The position numbers and the translations under genes are program-made. Positions 42,781-52,625 of a stretch of 64,000 nt of DNA are shown here, in pieces. The stretch lies in the NCBI GenBank assembly GCA_022828125.1, contig JAJEJD010000006.1, positions 1 through 64,000 on the forward strand. Direction: 5' to 3'. Every line of letters begins with the position of its first letter. The first letter of the stretch is position 1. Under the pieces are notes generated by a model. That model searched no databases and was not told the origin of the DNA. It was given only the letters and a program-made list of their open reading frames with translations. The stretch comes from a bacterium. GTDB lineage: Bacteria > UBA8248.

Positions 42781-43578
42781 ATGCCACGCATTCAAGCAGG
42801 TGAAATACAGCTCAACTACGCGGAACGAGGAGAGGGGGAAGCGTTCCTGTTCATCCCCGGCCTCATGGGGCTCCTCGACGCCTGGGATTTCCAGATGCCC
42901 CATTTCTCGGATCGCTACCGCTGCATCACCTTCGACCACAGGGGCACGGGCGAGAGCGACAAGCCCAAGGACGCCTACTCCACCGGCTTCATCGCCCAAG
43001 ACGCGGTTGCCCTGCTCGACACGCTGGGTATCGAGAAAGCCCACGTAGCGGGCACGTCAACCGGAGGCTGCATCCTGCAGAACCTCGCGCTCGATTATCC
43101 GGACCGGATCAACTGCTGCGTGTTCACCAACACCTGGACGACGGCGGACCCCTACATGACGCGCCTTCAGACTTCGCGCAAGCAGATCGCCGAGGCCTAC
43201 GGACTGGAGGAATACATCAAGTTCAGTTCGCTCTGGACGTGCGGGTGGACGCAGTTCGTGAACATGTACGAGAACCTCCTGGAACTCGAAGCGCGCCAGA
43301 AGGAAACCATCGCGCCCGTGGACGTCATCACCGCGCGGCTCGACATGACGCTCACCCACGACAGAACGTCCGAGATTCAAAACATCGACAAGCCCGCGCT
43401 CATCATCGCCGCCAAGGACGACGCCCTCACCCCGCCCTATTTCGCCCAGGACCTGCAAAAGGCGATAGCGGGTTCGAAGCTCGTGATTCTGGAGGAAGGG
43501 GGTCACTACAGCTACCGCCGCTCCCACCCGGAGTGGAACGCGGCGGTGGATGCGTTTCTGGCCGAAGCGGGCGGCTAG
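42781..43578 (+). CDS. alpha/beta hydrolase
   Basis: This 265-residue hydrolase has the nucleophile elbow AGTSTGGCIL with Ser93 (small-residue elbow GTSTGG), FIPGLMG as oxyanion loop, FDHRGTGESDKP and C-terminal EGGHYSYRRS with the catalytic histidine near 244; the acid is likely Asp in AAKDDALTP. It resembles the hydrolases downstream of oxidoreductases in catabolic clusters. AAGGGAG precedes the ATG. It starts 18 bases after the Gfo/Idh/MocA gene and its end overlaps the convergent RND pump gene by four bases. Confidence 0.85.
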   Translation: MPRIQAGEIQLNYAERGEGEAFLFIPGLMGLLDAWDFQMPHFSDRYRCITFDHRGTGESDKPKDAYSTGFIAQDAVALLDTLGIEKAHVAGTSTGGCILQNLALDYPDRINCCVFTNTWTTADPYMTRLQTSRKQIAEAYGLEEYIKFSSLWTCGWTQFVNMYENLLELEARQKETIAPVDVITARLDMTLTHDRTSEIQNIDKPALIIAAKDDALTPPYFAQDLQKAIAGSKLVILEEGGHYSYRRSHPEWNAAVDAFLAEAGG

Positions 43579-46500
43579 TCCTCGTCTTCGATCAAGTTGA
43601 CGGCTTTCCGGGGTCGTACGCGAGAAGACGGCGCGCCGCTGGCGCCGCTCGGCGCGGCGGCCGGTGCGGCGGCGAAACTCGCCGGCCGGATGAGCGCCAG
43701 GAAATCCACCCACAGTGAGAAGACGACCGGTATGAGCAGCAAGGTGAAGAGCGTGGACATGGCCAGTCCGCCCAGGACGGCCGAGCCCAGCCCCCGGTAG
43801 AGTTCGCTGCCCGAGCCTGATGAGAGCACCAGCGGCAGCATGCCGAGCACGGTCGTCGTGGTCGTCATGAAGATGGGGCGCATCCTGTCGCGCGCGCTCT
43901 CGAGAATCGCCTCGCGCATGGGCAGGCCCGCGCGGAAATGGTTCAGCGCCTGGTGGACGAGCAGAATCGCGTTGTTCACCACGATTCCCGTCAGGATGAT
44001 GAAGCCCAGCATGGTGAGCGTGTCCATTTTCACCGAGGGTTCTATCGAGTTCATGAGGCTCACCATCAGCACGCCGCCCGTGGCGGCGAAGGGCACGCTG
44101 AACATGATGATGAGCGGGTAGCTCCACGCCTCGAACAGTGCCGCCATCAGCAGATAGGTGATCAGGACGGCGAGCAGCAGCGACCACTTGAGCGACCCCC
44201 AGGTTCGCTCCAGATCCTTCGCCCGCCCGCTCACGTCCACCGAATAGCCGAGCGGCAGCGTCTGGCGCATGGGGTTGATGACCTCCCGCTTCATCTTGTC
44301 GATGGCCTGCTGGAGCGGAAGTTCCTCGCCGATGTTGACCGTCAGCGTCACCGAGCGGTCCCGGTCGATGTGCTCGACCTTCGTCGGCCCGAGCGCCGCC
44401 CGCACCTGCGCGATGTCCGCCAGTGAGATGACCCGGCCTTCCGGCGTATGCAGCTTGATCTGCTCGATCCGCTGCGTCCTGGTGAAATCCGAAAGCGGCC
44501 CGCGCAGGACGATGTCGAGTTCCTCTCCGCGATCATGAAAAAGGCCGGCCTTGGTTCCGTTCACGAGCGTTTCCACGACGCTCCCGATCTCGGCTACCGA
44601 CAAGCCGAAATCCGACGCCTTCTGGCGATCCACGTGCACCTGAAGCTCGGGGTTTCCCAAATCGAAACTCGAGTTCACGAACCGCACGCCGCCGAGCCCG
44701 CGCGCGCGGGCGCCCACGTCCGCGGCGATTCGCTGAATTTCGCTCAAGCTGTCTCCCGTGATGTCGACCTGTAAGTTGATCCCGCCGATGAAACCCGAAC
44801 CCCGCCGCCTGAACAAGGACGCCTGGGTGACGAACGCGCGCACCCCCGGTATGCCCTGCATCATTCCGAACAGCTTGCCCACGATCCGGCGCATGGATTC
44901 GAGATCGGAGTATTCCTTCTTCGCGATCATGCCGATGATGGGGTTCTGCGCGCGCGCAACGGCGAAAAACCGGTCGAGTTCCTCCACGCGCGCGAGCCGC
45001 GCTTCGAGGATCCGCACGATCCTGTCCATCTCGTCGAGGTTCAGACCCGGCGGCGTGCGCATGAACGCGAATATGAGGTTGCGGTTGCCCTTGGGCAGAT
45101 AGTCGATGGGCGGGAAAAACATGACCGCGAGGGCGACCGCGCCCGCCGTGATGCCCGTGGCCACGAACAACCGCCTTACCACACCGCGCAGCAGCCAGGA
45201 GAGGAGGCCCACGTAGATTCGCCGGCAAAGCCTCCCCAGCGCGTAAACCCCCAGGATGCGGAACAGGTGGGTCAACGGAGAGATTCTGCCTGTGCTGCTC
45301 AGGATACGCGAACTCAGCATGGGCACCACGGAGATCGATACGATGAGAGAGAGCGCCACCGCCACGCTGATGGCGATGGCGATGTCGCGGAACAGCTGGC
45401 CCGACTCGTCCTGAACGAACACCACCGGGACGAAGACGGCCAGCGTGGTCAGCGTCGAGGCCAGCACCGCCCCCCAGACTTCCTGTGCGCCGTCCACCGC
45501 GGCGTTCCACTTGCTCTTTCCCATCTCGCGGTGACGGAAGATGTTCTCCAGCACAACGACGGAGTTGTCCACCACCATGCCGACCGCGAAGGCCATGCCC
45601 GCAAGCGAGATGATGTTGATGGAGCGGTCCAGCACGAAGACGAAGATGAACGTGGAGACCACGGTGACCGGTATGGCGACGCCGATGACCATGACGCTCG
45701 AAAGGCTTCCCAGGAACAGAAGCAGGACGCCTATCGCCAGCGCGCCGCCTATGAAGATGTTGTTGGTCACCAGGGAACGGGACTGGTCGATGTAGACGGT
45801 CTCGTCATAGACCTGCCGGAGCTTGATACCGCGTCCCGCGTAGATTTCGTTGATCTCTGCGATCGTCTTCCGGACCCCCGCCATCACCTCGATGGTGTTG
45901 GCGCCGGTTTTTCTCAAAATTCCGAAACCCATGGTGGGCACGCGGCGGATGCGTATGTAGCGCTCGGGATCTCCGTAGTCGAAGGAAACATTCGCGACGT
46001 CGCGCAGATAGACCGCGCCGCTCCCGTTTTGCGCGACGATGGTGTCGCGCAACTGATCGAGGCGCGTGAAGTTGCCCACCGTGCGCACCGCGTAGCGGCG
46101 CTTGCCCTCGTCAATCCTGCCCGCCTTGGTGTTCTTGTTCTCCCGCCGCAGGGCATCTCTCAAGGCGGAGACCGTGATGCCGCGCGCGCTCATGGCTTCG
46201 TAATCGAGCGTGACGCGCACCTCCCTGTCTTGGCCGCCGAACATCCACACCTGCCCCACGCCTTCCACGCGCTCGAGCTTGGGCCGGATGACGGCGTCTC
46301 CTTCCACGCGCACCTCGTTGATGGGCAGTTTCGTCTCGACGATCACCCATGCGATCGGGTTTTCAGAATCCGAGTTGAGCGCGTTGACGGTCGAGCGGTC
46401 CGAATCGTCGGGTAGGTCGCGAACGAGACCGAGTTTCTCCGAAACGTCGAGGCGGGCCACGTCCTTGTTCACGTCCCAGTCGAACTCGAGGAAGACGCGG

Positions 46501-46766
46501 GACTTGCCCTCCTCGCTTCGCGAGGTCATCCGGTTGAGGCCCTCGACCGAGGTGAGCTTCTCCTCTTTGGGCTTCGTCACCTCCTCTTCCACTTCGAGAG
46601 GGGCTGCGCCCTTGTATTCGGTTTCTACCGTGATGACGGGCCTGTCGACCGTGGGGGTCATCTGCACCGGTATCCGGTAGAGGCTGATGGCGCCGAAGAG
46701 CACCGCAAGTATGACCCCGACGGTGGTCGTGACGGGATATTTGACACTCGCGCGGGGCAGATTCAT
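43575..46766 (-). CDS. RND efflux transporter (AcrB/HAE-type inner membrane pump)
   Basis: This 1063-residue inner-membrane pump starts MNLPRASVKYPVTTTVGVIL and has the large periplasmic porter loops between helices 1-2 and 7-8. GMVVDNSVVVLENIFRHRE in helix 4 keeps only the first of the two proton-relay aspartates found in AcrB. The C-terminal half contains FIILTGIVVNNAILLVHQAL. It exports drugs or other compounds together with the adaptor encoded upstream. AAGGAGAGGG precedes the ATG. No outer-membrane TolC-type gene is beside it. Confidence 0.92.
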   Translation of the reverse strand: MNLPRASVKYPVTTTVGVILAVLFGAISLYRIPVQMTPTVDRPVITVETEYKGAAPLEVEEEVTKPKEEKLTSVEGLNRMTSRSEEGKSRVFLEFDWDVNKDVARLDVSEKLGLVRDLPDDSDRSTVNALNSDSENPIAWVIVETKLPINEVRVEGDAVIRPKLERVEGVGQVWMFGGQDREVRVTLDYEAMSARGITVSALRDALRRENKNTKAGRIDEGKRRYAVRTVGNFTRLDQLRDTIVAQNGSGAVYLRDVANVSFDYGDPERYIRIRRVPTMGFGILRKTGANTIEVMAGVRKTIAEINEIYAGRGIKLRQVYDETVYIDQSRSLVTNNIFIGGALAIGVLLLFLGSLSSVMVIGVAIPVTVVSTFIFVFVLDRSINIISLAGMAFAVGMVVDNSVVVLENIFRHREMGKSKWNAAVDGAQEVWGAVLASTLTTLAVFVPVVFVQDESGQLFRDIAIAISVAVALSLIVSISVVPMLSSRILSSTGRISPLTHLFRILGVYALGRLCRRIYVGLLSWLLRGVVRRLFVATGITAGAVALAVMFFPPIDYLPKGNRNLIFAFMRTPPGLNLDEMDRIVRILEARLARVEELDRFFAVARAQNPIIGMIAKKEYSDLESMRRIVGKLFGMMQGIPGVRAFVTQASLFRRRGSGFIGGINLQVDITGDSLSEIQRIAADVGARARGLGGVRFVNSSFDLGNPELQVHVDRQKASDFGLSVAEIGSVVETLVNGTKAGLFHDRGEELDIVLRGPLSDFTRTQRIEQIKLHTPEGRVISLADIAQVRAALGPTKVEHIDRDRSVTLTVNIGEELPLQQAIDKMKREVINPMRQTLPLGYSVDVSGRAKDLERTWGSLKWSLLLAVLITYLLMAALFEAWSYPLIIMFSVPFAATGGVLMVSLMNSIEPSVKMDTLTMLGFIILTGIVVNNAILLVHQALNHFRAGLPMREAILESARDRMRPIFMTTTTTVLGMLPLVLSSGSGSELYRGLGSAVLGGLAMSTLFTLLLIPVVFSLWVDFLALIRPASFAAAPAAAPSGASGAPSSRVRPRKAVNLIEDED

Positions 46767-46883
46767 GCCCTCTCCTTCCTCGGCGGCATTTCTTTCACTC
46801 GCTCATGAGTGCGGTTGCGTAGACTCCTTCCACCGCGTTCAAGTCATTTCATACACTACAACCAGTGTTCTGCTGATCGCGCA

Positions 46884-48287
46884 TCATCCCCCGGCGCCGC
46901 GACGGGAATCAGCGGCGGGTTTCCCCCGTCTTCGGGAGCCGCCACCGCGGGGAGGGCCGCCTCTCGGGGGACCGCCGCCTCCGGAGCCGCGCCAGCCGCC
47001 ACGTCCTCCGCCGGGCCTGCCTCCCCTGCCCTGTAAGCGAACGGGCATGCCGGCTCTCAGGTTTTCGTTTCCCTTCACCACCACCTGCATCCCGGCCCTG
47101 AGCGCGCCGCTCGTGACCTCCGTGAAGGAATCGACGCTTCTGCCCTGCGAGAAGGGAACCTCGCGAACGCGCCCTTTCTCGAATACGAAGACCGAAGCCC
47201 CGCGCGCTCTCAGGATCACGGCGTCCTTGGGAACCAGCAACACCTTTTCGGCCTTCCCGTATTCGAGGCTCAGGCGGGCGAACATGCCGGCCTTGAGGTC
47301 GTAGGACTCGGTGTTTTTTATCTCGACTTCCACCGGGAAGGTGCGGCTCTTGGGGTCCGCCTTGGGGATGACGCCGCGCACCCGGCCCTTGAACGCCCGG
47401 CCGCCCAGCGCGTCGATGACGACGCGCGCCTCATCGCCTACCCGCACCAGGGATATGCGCCGCTCCGCAATCGGGGCCTGCACCAGCACCCTGTCGAGTT
47501 CGATGACCTCGGCCACGCGGCCCCCCTTGGTGAGCCATTGGCCGACTTCCACCCACTCCTGGGTAATAAAGCCCGTGAGCGGGGAGCGAATCCTCGTTTT
47601 GGCCAGATCGTCGCGCACCCGGGCGACGCGCGCCCGCACCCGGTCCACTTCCGCCTTGGCGCGGGCCTTCTCCTCCCGCCGTGGGCCGAGCCTGGCGATC
47701 TCCAGGTTGCGGGAGGCCTCCTCGAACAACTGCCAACTGGCCTCGTAGGCGGCCTCGGCGCGATCGAAGCTCGCCTTGTCCAGAATTTTTTTCTCATAGA
47801 GATCCTGCGCGCGGTTGAGTTCCAGTTCGTTGTTTTTCATCTGCGCTTCGCGCTCGCGCACTTTGGCCTGAAGCGCCGCAATCTCCTCGGGACGCTTCCC
47901 GCGCTCCAGGCGCAGGAGGTCCTGCCGCGCTTTTTCGAGTTCCGCCCGCAGGATGCGCAGGTCAATCTGGAGCCCCGAGCGGCCCACCGTGGCGAGCACC
48001 GTCTCGTTCGCGCGGACGAAGTCTCCCACCTTGAGCGGCGCGGACTGCACCCGGCCCTCGAGTTCGCTGCTCACGATCGAGCGGCGGTAAGGCGCCACGC
48101 TGCCCACGGCGGTGAGGCGGTTTCTCACCTGGCGCTCCACCACCTTCGACACGGACACCATCGGCGGGGGCCGCTTGCGCGGACGGCCCGCTTCGGAGGC
48201 GGCGATGTTTAAGCCGAAAGATGCAAATATGATGAGAGCGGGAATGGATCGGGCGATGAGAGAGTTCACGTAACTCCTCTTTCTCAT
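46884..48287 (-). CDS. RND periplasmic adaptor (membrane fusion protein) with Arg/Gly-rich tail
   Basis: This 467-residue protein has an N-terminal hydrophobic segment (SIPALIIFASFGLNIAASEA), then VSVSKVVERQVRNRLTAVGSVAP and GRVQSAPLKVGDFVRANETV (lipoyl half), a long coiled-coil hairpin at about 100-200, the second lipoyl half and beta-barrel (VLVQAPIAERRISLVRVGDE). The last 50 residues are almost only Gly, Arg, Pro and Ser, which is unusual for an adaptor. It precedes the pump gene by 117 bases on the same strand. The start lacks a clear ribosome binding site. Confidence 0.87.
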   Translation of the reverse strand: MRKRSYVNSLIARSIPALIIFASFGLNIAASEAGRPRKRPPPMVSVSKVVERQVRNRLTAVGSVAPYRRSIVSSELEGRVQSAPLKVGDFVRANETVLATVGRSGLQIDLRILRAELEKARQDLLRLERGKRPEEIAALQAKVREREAQMKNNELELNRAQDLYEKKILDKASFDRAEAAYEASWQLFEEASRNLEIARLGPRREEKARAKAEVDRVRARVARVRDDLAKTRIRSPLTGFITQEWVEVGQWLTKGGRVAEVIELDRVLVQAPIAERRISLVRVGDEARVVIDALGGRAFKGRVRGVIPKADPKSRTFPVEVEIKNTESYDLKAGMFARLSLEYGKAEKVLLVPKDAVILRARGASVFVFEKGRVREVPFSQGRSVDSFTEVTSGALRAGMQVVVKGNENLRAGMPVRLQGRGGRPGGGRGGWRGSGGGGPPRGGPPRGGGSRRRGKPAADSRRGAGG

Positions 48288-48515
48288 ATGGGGCGCGCAA
48301 TGCGCGTACCATGCTTTCAGCGGCAGATCAGCGAATATCATCCCAAAACCATTGATAAACCGCAACTAAGGAGTCAAGTCGTCAAGCGCAAAGACTGCGT
48401 GGACGCCCCGCCGAAACTTGCCGCTTGTTCTTTCGGGGATCAAGGTTCATAATGACGCTTCCAAAATTCGATGAACCAGAAGCAACGCCCGCCGCTCGGG
48501 AAACGGCTTTCTCCT

Positions 48516-50132
48516 ATGCGCATCGTTCTCGCCGGTCACAACGTCGACGTCGACGTACTCCGCCAGATGAAAAAAGAGATCATCGAACCCGCCGCCCGCG
48601 GCTGGGAGGAGAGCCGGCTCGACGCCATGAGCGAGGCCGAACTGCGCGCGCAGGCGGCGGAGCTCCAGCGCAGGGCCGCCGATTTTCTCGAACGCGACAA
48701 CCTGACGCCCGAGCCCATCAGCGCGTCCTACGCGCGCATCAGCCGGGATCCGCGGCCGATTGACGAGCTTCGCGCCATCGCGCGCCTTGAGGTGGAAAAG
48801 GCGCGAAAGAGCAACCAGACCATCATCTTCGGCTACGGGCACAGTTCCGTGGCCGAGCACGCGAGCTTCAACATCGACGTCATCGGCGTGAGCCGCTACG
48901 CGGTGGAGGAGATCCAGAAGTTCAGGCTCCTGGCCTACACCGAGAAGAGCCAGCGCTACATCCTGCTCGAAGACGATTTCGTGGTACCTGAGGAAATCGA
49001 AACAGCGGGCATGAAGAGCCTTTTCGTCCAGACGATCAAGGCCCAGAACGCCTGCTACCACGCGCTGTACGAGAAGCTCAGGCCCTGGGTGTTCGACCAG
49101 AATCCCGAACTCGCCGCCAAGAAGAGAAACCACAAGACGCTGGAGGGCTGGGCCAAGGAGGACGCGCGCTATATTGTTTCCTTCGCCACGGAATCGCAAA
49201 TCGGCATGACGCTCAGCGCGAGGAGCCTGGAGCATGTCATCTGCCGCTGCGCTTCGCATCCGCTCGCGGAAATCAGGGAATACGCGCGCCGTCTGTATGA
49301 ATGCGTGGAGGGCGTCGCGCCCTCGCTCGTAAAATACACCGACCCCACCGAATACAACGTCCACACCCGGGCAGCGCTCAGGGAGAAGGCTTCGGACACC
49401 ATCGGGCGTCTGGATGAAGGGATCGAGCCGGTTCCGCCCATCGCCCAAGAGAAAGACGTCGCCCTCATCGACGTCACCCCGGATGCGGACGCGCTCGTCG
49501 CCGCGGCGCTCCTCCATTCATCCTCAGGGAAAACGATGTCGCACTGTAAGGCGGCGGCTCGGGAGATGAGCGAGGATGAGCGCGCGCGCTTCATCGCCTC
49601 CACCTTCAGGCTCATGCGCGGGCACGACGCCGTGCTCCGCGAATTCGAGAACGTGCGCTGCGTGTTCGAGGTGACGCTTTCCGCCGCTTGTTTCGGACAG
49701 TTAAAGCGCCACCGCATGTCCACCCTGAACACCCAGCCCTACGACATCGCCCTGGGCGTCACCATCCCTTCGTCGGTCGCCGAGGCGGGCGCGACGCCCG
49801 AATTTCAGGCTGCCGTGGATGAGACCAACGCCGCGTACGAGAAAATCGCCGCGCAAACCCCGCTGGCGGCGCCCTACGTGCTCACGAACGCGCACAAGCG
49901 CCGCGTGTTGTTCTCATCGAACGCGCGCGAGCTCTACCACGTATCGAGGCTCAGGGAAGACCCCCACGCCCAGTGGGACATTCGCGATAAATCCACGCAG
50001 ATGATCAGGTTGGCGAAAAAGGTCATGCCCGCCACCATGCAACTCGCCGTAGGGAAACATCTTTTTGAGGAAACCCACGCGGCGCTCTTTCCCGAAAAAG
50101 CCGAGGAAGCGGAAAAAGAGGCCGTCAAGTAG
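48516..50132 (+). CDS. thyX: double-domain ThyX (flavin-dependent thymidylate synthase) homologue
   Basis: This 538-residue protein is about twice the length of ThyX. The first half aligns to ThyX (GHSSVAEHASFNIDV, then KFRLLAYTEKSQRY), but the RHR of the RHRx7S signature is KFR (135-137) while the Ser (145) remains. The second half (from about 320) has RHRMSTLNTQPYD with RHR intact (398-400) and the Ser lost to Pro. Family knowledge: ThyX methylates dUMP using FAD and folate. Here each half may complete the other, or the second may be structural. ATG 48516 begins at the conserved MRIVLAGHN. It is convergent with the TRAP gene (8-base overlap). Confidence 0.8.
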   Translation: MRIVLAGHNVDVDVLRQMKKEIIEPAARGWEESRLDAMSEAELRAQAAELQRRAADFLERDNLTPEPISASYARISRDPRPIDELRAIARLEVEKARKSNQTIIFGYGHSSVAEHASFNIDVIGVSRYAVEEIQKFRLLAYTEKSQRYILLEDDFVVPEEIETAGMKSLFVQTIKAQNACYHALYEKLRPWVFDQNPELAAKKRNHKTLEGWAKEDARYIVSFATESQIGMTLSARSLEHVICRCASHPLAEIREYARRLYECVEGVAPSLVKYTDPTEYNVHTRAALREKASDTIGRLDEGIEPVPPIAQEKDVALIDVTPDADALVAAALLHSSSGKTMSHCKAAAREMSEDERARFIASTFRLMRGHDAVLREFENVRCVFEVTLSAACFGQLKRHRMSTLNTQPYDIALGVTIPSSVAEAGATPEFQAAVDETNAAYEKIAAQTPLAAPYVLTNAHKRRVLFSSNARELYHVSRLREDPHAQWDIRDKSTQMIRLAKKVMPATMQLAVGKHLFEETHAALFPEKAEEAEKEAVK

Positions 50133-52527
50133 CGGCTTGCGCACCCGCCTTTTGCCGGAACAGGACCGCGCCTCCCGCGGCCAGGCCCAGAACGTGCAGC
50201 CAGGGGGGACCCAGGAACAGGAGCAGCGACGCGCCCGTCATGACAGTCCGCAGCGGGGTGCTCATGGGCGCTCTGCCGAATCCCATGGTCGCCATCGAGA
50301 GCAGCGCGATGCCTGCGCAACTCACGGCGAGCCGGTAGGACACCGTCCAGAAAGTCCCCTCGAGTAAGAGGAGTTCGGGGTAGTAGACGAACAGATAGGG
50401 CACGATGAAGGCGGTGACCGCCAGCCTGCAGGCGGTGAAGCCCGTCTGCATCGGGTTCGCGCCCGATATGCCCGACGCGCCGTAGGCGGCGAGCGCCACA
50501 GGCGGCGTGATGGAACTGATGACCCCGAAGTAGAAGATGAAAAAGTGCGCGGCCACCAGCGGCGCGCCCAGGCTCGTGACCGAGGGTGCCACCACGATGA
50601 CCAGAAGCAGATAGGCGGCGATGGTCGGCAGCCCCATGCCCATCACGAGCGAGGCGATCATCACCAGGAAAAACGCCAGGAACAAGGACGTGGCCGCCAT
50701 CTCCGTCACCAGAATCGATATGCGCACGCCGACCGCTGCGAGCACCAACAAACCGACGATGAGGCCGATGGCGGAGGTCGCCGCAACCAGCCCGAGCGAG
50801 TTCTTGGCGCCCGCCTCCAAACTTCTCATGACAGCGCCGCCCAAATCGCGTGCGCTCGATTTTGCTTCGGGCGTCTCCCCCGCCCGGAACACGGGCAGCG
50901 CGATCAGATAAACCGCCATCAAGCACAGGGCGGCGGGCAACAACAGCCCGATAAAGGGTATCTGGCCGATCCATGCGAGTTCGGAGGGCACCTTCCAGCG
51001 CGCAAGCCCAAGTGCTGCGGGAAAGACGATGGGAAGCCCGCGCCAACCCGGAACCAGGGCAAAACAGACTCCGAGCAAAACCAACGAAAGCCTGTGTAGC
51101 GGAACATCTCCCACGAGAGGAAGCGCGATGTTCTGCGATATGGCCGCCGGCGCGCCCACCGGCCCGAAAGCGAAGAAGATGGCCGCCAGAGTCAGGGCGC
51201 CCGCCAGACAGACGCCCCGATTTCCCCACCGCGCCCGGATGAACCTGAGCGAGCGCACGAGGTCCACCATCACCAGGAGCGAGACCACCGCCTTGTATCC
51301 CGCAAGGCCGGGCGTCTCGCCGCTCACGATGCTGGCCAAGAGAATAAGCACGGGGATCAAGAGGTAACCCCCCTGCTGTACCTGCTCCCTGGCGTCGGGT
51401 ATTTCCGAGGCGTCCATCCTTTCCAGGCCGAGCCTGCGCGCTTCGAAATAAATCGACGTGGAAAGACTGAAGTAATACAGAAAAGCGGGAAGCAGCCCGT
51501 AGAGCATCAAATAGACATAAGGAACCTCGATGATCTCGGACATGATGAAGACGCTCGCGCCCATGATGGGCGGTACGATTTGACCGCCGCATGAAGCCAC
51601 CGCCTCCACCGCGCCCGCGAACAGGCGCGAGAACCCGGTGCGGATCATCAGCGGTATCGTGAACGTGCCCGTGCTCACCACGTTGGCCATGGTCGAACCC
51701 GAGACGATGCCGAACATCGAACTGGCGACGACGGCCGCCTGGGCGGGTCCACCGCGGAAACGCCCCGTGAGCGCGAAGGCCAGGTTGATGAGTATCTGCC
51801 CGGTCCCCGTCGCTTCCAGAAGGGCGGAGAACAGGATGAAGATGAAGATGAACTCGCTCATGATGGCCGAGATGGTTCCGAACGTGCCCTCCGAGGTGAG
51901 CCACAGGTAGGCGGCCAGACGGCTGTGCTCCTCTCCCTTGAAGGGATAGACGGCCGGGTCCAGAAAGCCGCGCCCGGGAAAGAGGAAGAACAAGACGGCG
52001 AGGGCGGCGAAGCCCCAGGCGATCCTGGATCCTGCGTATCGCTTGATGGCGATGAACACGATAACGCATGAGAAGAAGATGAGCGTCACGTCGCCCAGAT
52101 AGGAGTAGACCACGATGCAAAGCGTCACCACGAACAGGGGGATGCCCACGGCGCGCCGCACCATCTCGAGCAGCATGACGGGGCCCAGTCCCGCGACGAT
52201 GAGGTCAAGCCCGGTTTCGGCACCGCTTCTGTCCGCCAGGGCTTCTTCCTCGACGATGAGATAGATGCACGAATAGAGCGCCAGTCCGATGAAAAGCGCA
52301 TCCCACCCGACTGCGAACGCGCGGGAGGAGGCAGTCATATCCTCGCGCTCGCGCCAGTCCAGCATGGGCCTCGTGAGGAAGACCAGCACGCTCGCGAAGG
52401 TGAGCATGGTCGCGCGCTGTGCGAAGGGCGAGAGAATCCCGAATCCCACGGTGTAGAGTTCGAACAGGGAAAAACCCAGCGCGAGCGCCGTTACGATTTT
52501 AGCGTTGAGCCTGCGGTAGGCGTCCAA
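50125..52527 (-). CDS. TRAP transporter permease, fused small and large subunits
   Basis: This 800-residue membrane protein has an N-terminal four-helix DctQ-like part (about 1-170) joined to a twelve-helix DctM-like part (LIVGLLVLAAVGVRISILVT and MASLVMGMGLPTIAAYLLLV near the end), the arrangement of TAXI-TRAP systems. It works with the binding protein encoded upstream on the same strand to drive sodium- or proton-coupled uptake of organic acids. It starts with TTG (52527) and has GAAGGT upstream. A strong hairpin separates it from the binding-protein gene. Confidence 0.9.
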   Translation of the reverse strand: MDAYRRLNAKIVTALALGFSLFELYTVGFGILSPFAQRATMLTFASVLVFLTRPMLDWREREDMTASSRAFAVGWDALFIGLALYSCIYLIVEEEALADRSGAETGLDLIVAGLGPVMLLEMVRRAVGIPLFVVTLCIVVYSYLGDVTLIFFSCVIVFIAIKRYAGSRIAWGFAALAVLFFLFPGRGFLDPAVYPFKGEEHSRLAAYLWLTSEGTFGTISAIMSEFIFIFILFSALLEATGTGQILINLAFALTGRFRGGPAQAAVVASSMFGIVSGSTMANVVSTGTFTIPLMIRTGFSRLFAGAVEAVASCGGQIVPPIMGASVFIMSEIIEVPYVYLMLYGLLPAFLYYFSLSTSIYFEARRLGLERMDASEIPDAREQVQQGGYLLIPVLILLASIVSGETPGLAGYKAVVSLLVMVDLVRSLRFIRARWGNRGVCLAGALTLAAIFFAFGPVGAPAAISQNIALPLVGDVPLHRLSLVLLGVCFALVPGWRGLPIVFPAALGLARWKVPSELAWIGQIPFIGLLLPAALCLMAVYLIALPVFRAGETPEAKSSARDLGGAVMRSLEAGAKNSLGLVAATSAIGLIVGLLVLAAVGVRISILVTEMAATSLFLAFFLVMIASLVMGMGLPTIAAYLLLVIVVAPSVTSLGAPLVAAHFFIFYFGVISSITPPVALAAYGASGISGANPMQTGFTACRLAVTAFIVPYLFVYYPELLLLEGTFWTVSYRLAVSCAGIALLSMATMGFGRAPMSTPLRTVMTGASLLLFLGPPWLHVLGLAAGGAVLFRQKAGAQAAT

Positions 52528-52558
52528 TGCGGTTCATACCTTCGGAAACGAGGTGAAG

Positions 52559-52597
52559 AATCCCCCCCTGTGGTTATCCGTCTCCACAGGGGGGATT
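52559..52597 (-). terminator. intra-operon hairpin between TAXI binding protein and TRAP permease
   Basis: The arms aatccccccctgtgg (52559-52573) and ccacaggggggatt (52584-52597) are reverse complements apart from one extra C, with a ten-base loop. Only a weak T-run follows on the minus strand, so partial termination or 3'-end protection of the upstream mRNA is likely. Confidence 0.6.
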
Positions 52598-52625
52598 TCC
52601 AGACTCTCGGAACGCGCAGAACGCC

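Noticed and set aside
45267-46415. 382-codon frame antisense to the RND pump
   Set aside because: Composition (His/Asp/Arg-rich) typical of antisense translations; the RND gene is unambiguous.
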